This document shows positions 1 to 9,600 of a DNA stretch of 64,000 nt, one piece after another; the first letter of the stretch is position 1; each line of letters begins with the position of its first letter. The position numbers and the translations under genes are program-made. The notes under the pieces are model-generated. The model worked only from the letters and a program-made list of their open reading frames with translations. It ran no database searches and was not told the DNA's origin. This DNA comes from Heterodera schachtii (lineage: Eukaryota > Nematoda > Chromadorea > Rhabditida > Heteroderidae): assembly GCA_023374025.1 (NCBI GenBank), contig SIJG01000175.1:59410-123409 (forward strand), written 5' to 3'.

Positions 1-175
1 AAAAGGGCAAGCGCGCCCCCAATTCTATTTTTCCGACCCATTTCTAACCTTTTTACATCGATTCTGACCGTTTTTAAGCAATTTTGAGTTTGGTGACTAT
101 GATCAATATTTTCCAATGAAGCTTACTGTTCACCTTTTTTAAGAATTTGTTTTGATATTTTGATAATTTTTGGCC

Positions 176-969
176 ATGGGCAAGGACAAGAACGGTGGTT
201 ATGACCCGGACATCTACGGAAATTGGCAATATGAGGAGAAGCCATGTGCCTGCCATTGTTCGTATTTGCGTGCCAAAAAATTCTACCGAGTAATTTAATT
301 CAAAATACAAATTGAACACAATGAAGTTGAGTTTTTCAATTTTGTTAAAGGTTGAATGTGACTTTATGAACCGCACTACCAAAAGGTGGGCAAATGCCGG
401 CCGTGTTACGCTTGGGCTTCTCTCTGCTCCGCTTCTGTTTGTTCCCGTGGTAAATGAGCTAGTTGCCAGGCCACAACTGCAGTCAGTGGGACAAGGTAAT
501 TATACATACTTTAGATTCTGCTTTTATGCTTGGAAATGTTAGCCCTACTTAATAAGCAAAAAATAATTTAAAATTTTTACTCGCATTTATGATTTATTCC
601 AAAATTTTGAGTCGAAATCTTATTTAAAAAACGGATTAAAACTTTTTTCTAAAATGGATTTGTTTTATCCATTGTTATTGTTCATTCATTGTTTCTTCAG
701 ACATTACCCACACCGCTTTGGAAGTGCACTACGAATGTGGCCTTTGTGGCCAAATTGCCTACAGAACTTACGAAATCGTGTGTGAAGACGTAACGAGTGA
801 CCGATGGGGCCGTTACATGAAAACTTACGGGGACAAGCCCATCTTTGGCATTGGCACCACAGAATTTGATGGCATTCAGCGCGTGTTTGATGGCATGTGG
901 AAGAACTACCATTTGATATACAGAAATTGCAAGGATTGGACCAGCGAAATGGTCGAACGTCTCAGTTAA
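176..969 (+). CDS. Unknown small protein, 3 exons, 175 aa
   Basis: I do not recognise this gene. Exons 176-289, 351-495 and 701-969 join in phase (114+145+269 nt = 176 codons including stop) across GT-AG introns of 61 and 205 bp. The start ATG at 176 sits in a good context (tggccATGg). The predicted protein opens with a Cys-containing stretch (CACHCSYL) and has a moderately hydrophobic segment (LGLLSAPLLFVPVV, about residues 53-66). It ends in a region with paired cysteines (YECGLCGQIAYRTYEIVCED) followed by a Trp/Tyr-rich tail ending MVERLS. The CxxC spacing could be a metal site or disulfides; nothing proves either. Phase-consistent splicing and sense-like composition support a real gene; the function is unknown. 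Confidence 0.55.
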
Positions 970-1331
970 ACGAGAAATTCCCATAAAAATTCGATTTGAT
1001 TGATTTTTTCCGACGGAATTCGAAGTTTTAAAAAATTATAAATCCATTGGAATTTGTTAATGATGCGGGAATTTGTTGAGATAAAGTTTAAAATGTGCTG
1101 CCTTTTCTTGCGCCATCTTAACCAAACATTTGTTTACATTTTCATTCTTCGCCACATTATAATTAGGGATGGGATTTTTATGTTTTTACATATTTTTTTT
1201 GCGGCTTAGTTATGGCGAGAGAAGCCAAAAATTAGCATTTATGATTTAAATTGACTTATAAAAACACAAAAACACATATTTTTGCGTTTTGGCACAAAAA
1301 CACATATTTTGGCATTTTTAGGGGTTTAAGC

Positions 1332-1935
1332 CAGGGCTTCCATTTGTTCTGATTTATCAGAAATGTTCTGATTTGGAGGGTCCAAATCTGATAAAATAAA
1401 AATGTTCTGATTTGTCAGAAATGTTCTGATTTTGGGGTAGCGACCAAATTTTGTTATGATTTCTCAAACATACTCATAATTTTGAATTTTTGTGGCATAA
1501 TGTCACTATTTTATAAGAAAATATAAGATTTGTGGCAAAATTTGTTTACTTTTTGACAAAAATCTGTTAGCAAATCGATTAAAAATCGCAAAAAAATTTT
1601 CCCGGCGGCGCCTATCGGCACCGCCGGGCCCTCACCCCTCGCCCACCCATTTCTCAAAAGTTTTTTTGGAAAAATGTGCCGCAAAAAAAAATTGTTAAAA
1701 ATCTGATTTTTGATCCCGAATGCACTGAAATTTATGATTTGCTTATTTCCTCCCCAAAATTGTTAAAAATGATCATGGGAGGTGAAAAATATAATATTTG
1801 ATACAATTTTAATCGAATAAATTGTAAAAATAATTGTTTTAAAGCAATTTTGCAAAATGTTCTGATTTTCGACCCTAAAATCTGATTTTTTGGGCCTGAT
1901 GTTCTGATTTGGAAAAATTTTCGATGGAAGCCCTG
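1332..1935. mobile_element. hAT-type non-autonomous element (604 bp)
   Basis: Perfect 12-bp terminal inverted repeats CAGGGCTTCCAT / ATGGAAGCCCTG are flanked by an exact 8-bp target duplication GTTTAAGC (1324-1331 and 1936-1943). TIRs beginning CAGGG and 8-bp duplications are the hAT signature. The inside has no coding capacity. It carries repeated subterminal GTTCTGATTT motifs on both sides and one copy of the GC-rich hairpin repeat (1601-1630). Confidence 0.85.
1601..1630. repeat. GC-rich hairpin repeat, copy 1
   Basis: Copy 1 of a dispersed short repeat: CCGGCGGCGCC, loop TATC, GGCACCGCCGG. The two 11-base arms pair with one G.T wobble. It is set in A/T-rich flanks (aaaaaatttt before, fragments of AAAGTTTTTTTGG after). 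See the finding on this family for the other copies. Confidence 0.85.
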
Positions 1936-1943
1936 GTTTAAGC

Positions 1944-2908
1944 ACATATTTTGTACAATTGGCATTTTGAAAAAAACCTTAAGAAAAATAACAAAAAATT
2001 GAAAAATACCTCCTCAGCTTTTTTGTCATTTTAAAATATTTACAAGTTTTTTTTATTTGCTTCAAGTGCCGAAGTAGCCAAATGGATTTCTCAAATGGTC
2101 ATTGGATTTCGAACTTTCTTGATGGAACTTTCATTTTATAAAATAATTTATCAGAAAAAAAAAAACCAATTTTACCTTCAAACACCTCGAAAGGTATTTG
2201 ATTTGCAATTGCGCAGGCAAAAAACTATAAAAATGAGAATTTTTTGGAATTTTGTATTTTATGTAAATTTATCTTTGGTTGATTTTTTAACGAAAAATTA
2301 TCAAAGGATTTAAAATTATTGTTTTGAAGGTTCTTGCCAACAAATTGGACAAACTTGGCAACATTCGAAAGCTCGATGAAGAAATGCAAGCGATTTTTGG
2401 AGTTAAAAAATGAATATTCAAATATTTGTTTTTCTAAATTTTTTGAACAAGAGCTAATAGCTAATTAAGAAATTTATCGATGCAGAACAATTTTTCTCTT
2501 TCGGTATGAAAATTTTTAGCAAATTTATGAATAAAAAAATAGTTATTTATAGCGAAGTAAAAGGAGCTCGGGTTCAAATCCAATCCAAAAATCAATAAAT
2601 ATTAATTAATGTAAAATATAAATAAATCATTTAAAAAATCATTTTTAGACTAAAAAATGTATGGTAACTTTTTTTTAGTGAAAACAAGCAAAAAAAACAA
2701 TCAAATATAAATGTTGGGAAATTAATAGAAAGATAATAAAGCTGGAAATCGACCCTTACAAAGGAAGGGTACCCAAGTGCCTGTGGGACTTCGGAAAAGG
2801 TCCGTGACCGGAAAATAGGTCAGTGGAAAATGCGTCAGTGATACAAATATTTTAAATAAACTTCTATGGAATTAGTATTGTAACATAGAAGTAAAATTCT
2901 ATAAGAAA
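1944..2908. other. AT-rich stretch; one possible orphan exon
   Basis: No convincing gene. At 2331-2413, after an AG acceptor (ttgaag), an open stretch encodes VLANKLDKLGNIRKLDEEMQ and eight more residues to a TGA. It looks like a terminal coding exon by composition. A second open stretch at about 2063-2130 (AEVAKWISQMVIGFRTF) also looks coding. I could not join them in phase into a gene. They may be remnants. Confidence 0.2.
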
Positions 2909-3180
2909 ATCGTTCTCAATTTCGAACCCCGGACCCGAACTCGACAAAAAGTCGAAAGTCCAAAATTTTCGAAATTATGTTTTTTTTCTTAAAAATTGGA
3001 TTAAATACATGGAAACAAACTAAAAGCCATCAATCTACAATAAGAGATCATTTATGCAGTTTTTGAACCAAAAATGCTAAATTCGAGAATTTGGACTTTC
3101 GACTTTTTTTCGAATTCGGGTCCGGGGTTCGGAATTGGCCGAAATGGATACCGGATTCATGGCCATTGCCCCCGAAAAGC
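2909..3180. repeat. Foldback copy, TCGAACCCCGGACCCGAA family
   Basis: Left arm about 2912-2975 (cgaaccccggacccgaac, aaaagtcgaaa) is inverted at about 3083-3145 (tttcgacttttttt, cgggtccggggttcgg). The family recurs at 14.4-14.7, 25.7-26.0, 29.9-30.1, 38.3, 41.9, 59.2 and 62.1 kb. Past the right arm is the conserved tail ATGGATACCGGATTCATGG. No target duplication was found for this copy. Confidence 0.6.
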
Positions 3181-3614
3181 AAGTAACTTGTTTTTATGAC
3201 AATGAAATTTTCACTGATGCATTTTTACTGACGCATTTTCCACTGATGCATTTTCTGGACGCCGATAGGTCAGCCCCTATTTGTTATGTAGAATTTTTAC
3301 CATTTTTGCGGAATGAAAAGCTTTTCCTTTTTTAATTAACAACATCATTTTCAAATAATGTAAAGCACTCATGTCCCTTCAAAGTACAGATGACATTCTT
3401 TCTAAGAAACTTATAAAATAAATTTTCTTCAAATTTCTAAGAAAAAAATTCTTACTTATATTATCATTTTTTGTTTTCAAAAAAAAAAATTAAATTAATT
3501 AATTTTGATAAAAAATTTCGTTAATTGCTTTGGAATTCCTATAAAACATTTTTCCATGATAAGCAGCAGGGATGGGCTTTCGCTTTCGCGTTTCGCTTTC
3601 GCATATTTCGCCTT

Positions 3615-3966
3615 TGTTGTGTTCCCGGCTTATTTCCCAATCAAAAGCAAGACTTTAAGTTTGTTAATGAAAGTTTATTTAGCAAAAGTAAGAAAGGTAA
3701 GCAAAATGGGAATGAGTAAAAGTGAGTAGGAAAAAGGGTAATAATGCAAGGAATGAGTTCAGTTAAATAGCAAACGGGAAAAGGGGTGGAGTCGAGAGTG
3801 AGTTTGGATGAACACAAATTGGCTTGGCTTGGGTTTACAGTAAAGTATAACGATTGGTTAAGATGGGAGAGGAAATTGGTGAAGAGAGAAAAGAAAAGTA
3901 CAAAAATAAATAAGTGAAAATAGATCATTAAATTAAATAATGATTTTGTCAAAAGGGGATTCAACA
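3615..3966 (-). repeat. 3' LTR of the gypsy element
   Basis: 352 bp, TGTTG...CAACA, same length and apparently same sequence as 11894-12245. ORF3 and the polypurine tract abut it on the internal side. Confidence 0.95.
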
Positions 3967-3983
3967 TCTCTCCCCCCTTCCGG
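3967..3983 (-). other. Polypurine tract
   Basis: On the minus strand this reads GGAAGGGGGGAGAGA directly before the 3' LTR, the usual primer for plus-strand DNA synthesis. The second LTR element has a similar tract at 47234-47246. Confidence 0.85.
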
Positions 3984-4004
3984 AGTCCAAACCACACCAC
4001 ACAT

Positions 4005-4778
4005 TCAACGTCCATTGTTTGACGGGCCGGCGCGCTCAGAACGGTCTCCGCGATACGCATTGTAGCCTCCGCGTCCCCCACCGCGCGGTCCTCCATAACC
4101 ATTCCCTCGGCGGTTTTCCCAGTACGGGTGCGGGGATCGGACCATTTGGTTGCCGCCGACCTCACGCTCCAATTGGCGCATCAGGTAGTTTAGGCGTCCG
4201 GCTTTGCGTGCGGGTTGTCGCTGTTGCCTTCCCTGCCATGCTCTTCCAGTCGAACGAGCTGGGCTGGTGCGCCCCTTAGCCAGCTCAGGAGCTGGACCTC
4301 CGCCCTGCGGGTTTGACGGGGCCTCATTAGCCAGCTCAGGTGCTGGACCTCCGCCCTGCGGGTTCATCGGTGCTTCTTTAGCCAGCGCAGCTGGACCTCC
4401 ATCCGTGGATGGGTTTACCGATTGCTCGGTTCCCTTGAGCGACAACTCGTCAATCGCATCAGTCAGCGCCGCAATGCAACGCGACTGATCGCTGAGCAAC
4501 GGCTCCATTTTGGTCCAAAGTGCTTCCAGTGCATGGTGCACTTCTCCCGTCAGCTCCTTGTGGAGTTGTTCGACCGATGCACGGATCTCGGCCGACAATG
4601 TTGATTTGAAGGCCTCCAGCAAATGTCCGATCTCAACAGTCACTGGTGCGATGGCTGGGCGCTTTTTGCGTTGCTTGGTCGTCCCGTCCTGGTCGAGCTC
4701 GGCGACGTTGCTTTGCTGTGGTGGCACATTTTCAAGATTCTCGACCGAGGTGCCGACATCTTTTTCGGTGGTTGACAT
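4005..4778 (-). CDS. Retrotransposon ORF3: coiled-coil, Pro/Gly repeats and RGG-box protein
   Basis: About 257 aa from the ATG at 4778 (context consistent with MSTTEKDVG...); the frame is open upstream to 4820. In order: an acidic/Thr-rich N-terminus, a basic patch (TKQRKKRP), a helical region rich in Glu/Leu (about residues 45-110), two copies of a 16-residue repeat (EAPSNPQGGGPAPELA type) and a C-terminal Arg/Gly-rich tail (GGPRGGGRGGYNAYRGDRS). The tail is an RGG box, a known RNA-binding motif class. It lies downstream of integrase in the place where Ty3/gypsy elements may carry env, but has no signal peptide or membrane segment. How it is translated is not visible. I know no named family for it. 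Confidence 0.7.
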   Translation of the reverse strand: MSTTEKDVGTSVENLENVPPQQSNVAELDQDGTTKQRKKRPAIAPVTVEIGHLLEAFKSTLSAEIRASVEQLHKELTGEVHHALEALWTKMEPLLSDQSRCIAALTDAIDELSLKGTEQSVNPSTDGGPAALAKEAPMNPQGGGPAPELANEAPSNPQGGGPAPELAKGRTSPARSTGRAWQGRQQRQPARKAGRLNYLMRQLEREVGGNQMVRSPHPYWENRRGNGYGGPRGGGRGGYNAYRGDRSERAGPSNNGR

Positions 4779-4966
4779 GATTTGGGTTGGAAGAAATCGG
4801 GAAAGTGGACAAAGCGACAAAGAAAATCTTGTAGAGACAAAAATGAATCAAAAAGTACAAATTTTGGAAGTGAAATCAAAAAAAAATTTTAGACTTACAA
4901 AAACAAAAATGGAAAATTATTTACAAAACAAAAAATGATTTTGCCGTTGGCGGAGAATGATGTGGG

Positions 4967-6661
4967 CTAGGCTCTTCCGGCGACCATTCGACGCGCTTTT
5001 ATCTGCTCCACATGCGCAGTTCTTTCTCCGCCCCCTTCCATCTCCAAACGCCACATCCTCTCTCCTATTGGCTCAAGCAGTATGGCCGGCGTCCACTTTT
5101 TGTCCTGTTGGTCGCGCATCCAGACAGAATCCCCTGGCTCATATTTCGGCAACTGCCTTTGCTGGTTTTGAGCGCCTTTATCTTTCACGGGGTCGTCCGT
5201 AGGAGTGCCTTTGTCTCTTTCCATTTGGGAAATTCTTATTTTATCCAAACTCGTGCGCATTTCTCTTTTCAAAAACATTTGTGCCGGACTATTTCCTTTC
5301 AAAATTTGGCAAGATGAGGAACGGTATTCCTGTAAAAGGATGAATTGTGCAATACGGAGATTTCTCCCCTCATCCAACAATTTTTTAATTCCTTCTTTGA
5401 AGGTTCGCACGAACCGCTCCGCCTCTCCGTTGCTGGCGGGGTGATATGTTGGCGATGTTAAATGCTTAACCCCTTCCTCACACAAAAAATTTTCGAATTC
5501 TATTGAAATAAACTGTGGACCGTTATCGGTAATTAAGGTTTTTGGGGACCCAAATAAGGCGAAAAGTTCTCGAAAAAATGCAATTAAAGTTGCGCTACCG
5601 GTTGAATTTGTCTGAAAGACAAACGGATACCGTGAATATGAGTCAACCATTATCAAGAAATTCGTTCCCCAAACCGGGCCTGCTAAGTCAGCATGGACCC
5701 TCTCGAAGGGGTATTTTGCTGCAGGCCAACGGTGTTCCGGGTCCAATCGGGGTGGGCTTGGGCCATTTCTTTGGCACACCTCGCATTCCTTCACAAAATT
5801 TTCGATGTCCTCCGACATCCCTGGCCACCATACATACCTTCTGGCCTTTGACTTTCCCCGTACGATTCCGAAATGAGCCTTGTGAATTTGTTCCAAAATG
5901 GCAACTTTTAAATTCTTTGGTACAACAAATTGGCCCTGGGGGTATTTCCGAATTATTCCGCCTTCAACATACAATTTATCTCGGTTTTTAAAATATATTT
6001 CCAGTTCCTTCTCTATTGGCTCGGCCCAGTTTTCATTTATTTTTACCATCACTTTTGACATTATTTGATCATTTTTTGTTTCCTTTTCAAATGTTTGTCT
6101 GTTTAAACTGCTCTCAATTGCCAACACATAAGGGACATCCTCTTTTAATTTTGTTTCCACACTTTCCCATGGGATAGGGACTCGTGATAAAGCATCCGCC
6201 ACTTTATTTGCTTTTCCCTCAATGTATATTACTTTCGGCTCAAATTCCTGCAGAGCCATGAGCCATCGGTTTAATTTTGGGTTTGTACTGGCTTTTTGAA
6301 AGAGGAATGTTAATGGTCGATGGTCAGTGAGTACAATTAATTCAGCCCCGTACAGTATTGCTCGAAAATTCTGTATAGCATGTACAATTGCCGCTAACTC
6401 CCCGTGAGTGGGGGGCAATTTACTCTCTGTTTGAGTGAGGGTACGAGACCAAAAGCTAACAGCATGCATCTCACTATTGTCCTTTGTCTGCATTAAAGCT
6501 CCGCCATAAGCAACTGCTGATGCGTCGGTGAATAAGTAAAAGGCCAAGTCGTAGTTTGGCGGGCGTAGGCAAGGCGCTTTCAACAAATGCTGTTTTAATT
6601 CATCCATTGCGGTTTTTTCTGCTTCACCCCATAAGAATTCCGTATTAATTCCTCTTGTCAA
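4967..6661 (-). CDS. Retrotransposon RNase H and integrase frame (564 aa)
   Basis: It starts in the tether/RNase H region (FLWGEAEKTAMDELK, LFTDASAVAYGG near residue 44, TDHRPLTFLF). Integrase follows with the HHCC zinc site (HKAHFG ... CEVCQ, + strand 5773-5888). The catalytic triad is D in HADLAGPVWG, D in TDNGPQF (about residue 378) and E in SNGEAERF (about 408). The end is a Tyr/Trp-rich SH3-like tail (YEPGDSVWMRDQQDKKWTPA). The natural polyprotein continues from the upstream frame. Here it is separated by a one-base phase change in an A-run at 6709-6714, so the ATG at 6661 is only the first in this frame, not a true start. Confidence 0.9.
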   Translation of the reverse strand: MTRGINTEFLWGEAEKTAMDELKQHLLKAPCLRPPNYDLAFYLFTDASAVAYGGALMQTKDNSEMHAVSFWSRTLTQTESKLPPTHGELAAIVHAIQNFRAILYGAELIVLTDHRPLTFLFQKASTNPKLNRWLMALQEFEPKVIYIEGKANKVADALSRVPIPWESVETKLKEDVPYVLAIESSLNRQTFEKETKNDQIMSKVMVKINENWAEPIEKELEIYFKNRDKLYVEGGIIRKYPQGQFVVPKNLKVAILEQIHKAHFGIVRGKSKARRYVWWPGMSEDIENFVKECEVCQRNGPSPPRLDPEHRWPAAKYPFERVHADLAGPVWGTNFLIMVDSYSRYPFVFQTNSTGSATLIAFFRELFALFGSPKTLITDNGPQFISIEFENFLCEEGVKHLTSPTYHPASNGEAERFVRTFKEGIKKLLDEGRNLRIAQFILLQEYRSSSCQILKGNSPAQMFLKREMRTSLDKIRISQMERDKGTPTDDPVKDKGAQNQQRQLPKYEPGDSVWMRDQQDKKWTPAILLEPIGERMWRLEMEGGGERTAHVEQIKARRMVAGRA

Positions 6662-9600
6662 TTTATTGAGGGGGTGAGCGATTGAGGCAAAGCCCGGAAT
6701 AAATTTCGAAAAAACGATGTCATTCCCAAAAATCGTTTAACTTCTTTCACATTTGTTGGTTCCGGGAATTTATCAATAACCTCTTTATTGCCCAACGACG
6801 GTTGATAGCCTGCTTCCGACAAAATATGCCCCAAGTAATGGCATTTATTTTGGAGAAAATTACATTTATCTCCCTTTAATTTTAAACCGTACTTTTGTAG
6901 GCGATTAAAAACTAAATCCAAACTTTCCAAATGCTCTTCTAATGTGTTCGAATGTATTAATATGTCGTCAATGTAAACATTTACATTTTTTATGCCTTCC
7001 AAAACTTTGTCCATCGTTCTTTGAAAAATGCTTGGTGCGTTACATAGGCCAAAAGGCAATTTTAGCATTTGATAAACACCCCATGGGGTAATTATTCCGC
7101 ATTTATATGAACTCTCGGGATCCAATGGGATCTGCCAAAAACCCGAGGCAAGGTCAAGACTTGAATAAAACTTTTTTCCTGCGACCCGAAAAATGACCTT
7201 TTCCATTCTCGGTAAAGGGTAAGGGTCGGGGATAGTGACTTTGTTCAATGGTCTAAAATCCACGCATGGTCTTAACTGCCCATTTGCCTTTTTTACAAGC
7301 ACCATATTATGCACCCACGGTGTATGGCTTTCTTTTATAACGCCAGCTCTCAACATTTTATCGATTTGCTTTTTCAATTCGCTTTCGTATTTTTCCGGCA
7401 CGGGATACGGTTTAACCCTTTCTGGCAATTCTGTTGTCGTTAAAATCTTTGGCGCCATAATTTTACAAGTTCCTAAGTCATATTCGTGCTTCGAGAAGGC
7501 ATTTTTATTTTGTTCTAAGCAACTTTTTAATTGCTTGTCTTCCGCTTCGTTCCGTTTTGCCTCTCGGTTTTCCGATTTTCCAATGCGCTGTTCCAAATTT
7601 TCAATTTTTCTCTGTGAGGTGCCATACTCCATTATTTCGTTGCTGCCTTTTTTGATCAGATAACCATTTTGTAAATCGAGGTAAAAGGGTGTCTTTTTAA
7701 ATGTGTTGCGCCCAATTAGCATGTCATATGCACCTCTTTTACCAATTTCCTTATCAATCACCGCCACTTCTGTTATGATTTTCACTCCGGACAGTTCCAA
7801 TTCAATTTTTCCACTGCCAATAACTGGTACAAATTCACCACTAATTCCGATAACACCGGCCACCTCAGGACTAAGCAATTTTATTCCAAGTTTTTCTGCA
7901 GTGCGTAGGCTGCAGATTGACACATGTGCGCCGGTGTCCAATTGAAATCGAATTATTTTTCCGTTAACAAATCCATCAATTTTAAAAGTTTCATCGCACC
8001 TTGAGTTCCATTCGATGATTGCCAACACACTCACTTTTAATCCCTTTTTTCTTGGTATGGTCGGTTTTTGTTCAGGAGAGGGCCATCTTTCCGTTAGCGG
8101 AACTGAGTGCGTACGAGTTAGCCTTTTCCGATTTTTTGAGTTTTTATTTTGTATGGCTTTCTTTTCCACGGGATAGGCCCCCTCCTCAATTTCATCTCGG
8201 GGTTTCTTACCTCTTCTCTTCCCCATAGAGAAAATCTGCCATGTAAATCGAAAGAATCTGAAGAAAATTCCTCCAAGATTGAGGTACTGTAAGGCCTGGG
8301 CGATTGTCGATGGTAACAAAATTTGGATTATAATTGTTAGCGTAACATAACAGCAGCATCCAAAAACCCAAAGTTGGTTCAGACTCAAAATACCACCACG
8401 TAAAAATGAAAACAGTCCGCTGGTCACTATTCCACCCGAAATTCGGTCTTTGTGTTCCGAGGGACTATCCCACGAATCAATTCGTGACAAGCGAGAAATC
8501 TCCTGAATTATTTTGGCTCCTTCCACTGTTTCTTTGAAATTTTCACGCGAGTAAAGTTCCGTAAAATTGGCCAAAACTTTATTTTTGAAAAAAGGGAGGT
8601 TTATTTCTGGGATGTCTATTTTTCCATATCGGCTGATTTCCCTTATTCCTTCTGTTGGAATTTGGCTGACATTTCCTGTTTTTTGGTCATATCGTATAAT
8701 CATGCCAAAAATCTCCATAAAAATGAATCTTCCATTACCGCAATCCACCTCTTTAGACTTTGTATGGATGATTAACGTGTTTGGGTCGATAAAACCGTGC
8801 TTTTGCTGACGGTATAAGTAAAACGTTACAGGGAGAAACTCAAAACAGTGACCATTTTGCCAGTCAAATTGTACTTCGCCCTCATAAATAGGAAAACACG
8901 TTTTTACCTCCATTAGTTTTTCCGTTATCAATCGGGCCGATAAAAAGGGATTTCCCAAGAAAAACCTCGCTAATAACGATGGATTAGCTATAGACAAAGT
9001 TAAGGCCTGGTCTGCCATTATCTGCATGCTGGTGCAAATTTTACGAATTGTCTCCGTAAATAACCGCTGTGTCGTTATGTCCATTTTTGTGCTTAAGGCG
9101 GTAAGCTGTGCAGCCAGCTGAGAACTATAAACAGGACCAATTTCGGTTGTTTCTCTTGTTTTCCTGGTGCCGCTTCCTTTAGCTTTCTCGACCATTTCTT
9201 TGAAGTCCGAAACAGGTACGGCAAATGCTTGGTCCGACACAATTAATTCGCCCGACTCGGCATAGCACCCGGGCTGACTAGTCTTATCGGGGGTCCAAAT
9301 CAGACTAATTTTTACGCATTGACATTCGCCTGATTTATAAAAGCAATTAGAGCACTCTCCGATTGGTGTATTCAACCCCTCCATTCCGTGACGTGTGAAA
9401 ACAATAGTCTTATACACATAGCAATTATCAATTTCTTCCGTTCGCCAAAACAAATTTGATGGCCACCTTCCCCACCCAATTTCTAGGGAATTATTTGTTG
9501 CCATTAGCGTTTCGTCATTAACGTGCAATACGCCTGCTGGAGAGTCCTTATCCACTGCCATTTTTCTGCAAATTGCCGTAGGCACTACCGAATGAAAGGC

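Noticed and set aside
3641..4165. 174-aa minus-strand ORF across the LTR
   Set aside because: A frame running through ORF3 out-of-frame and the LTR; no features.
5542..5991. 149-aa + strand ORF
   Set aside because: Antisense shadow of the integrase region.
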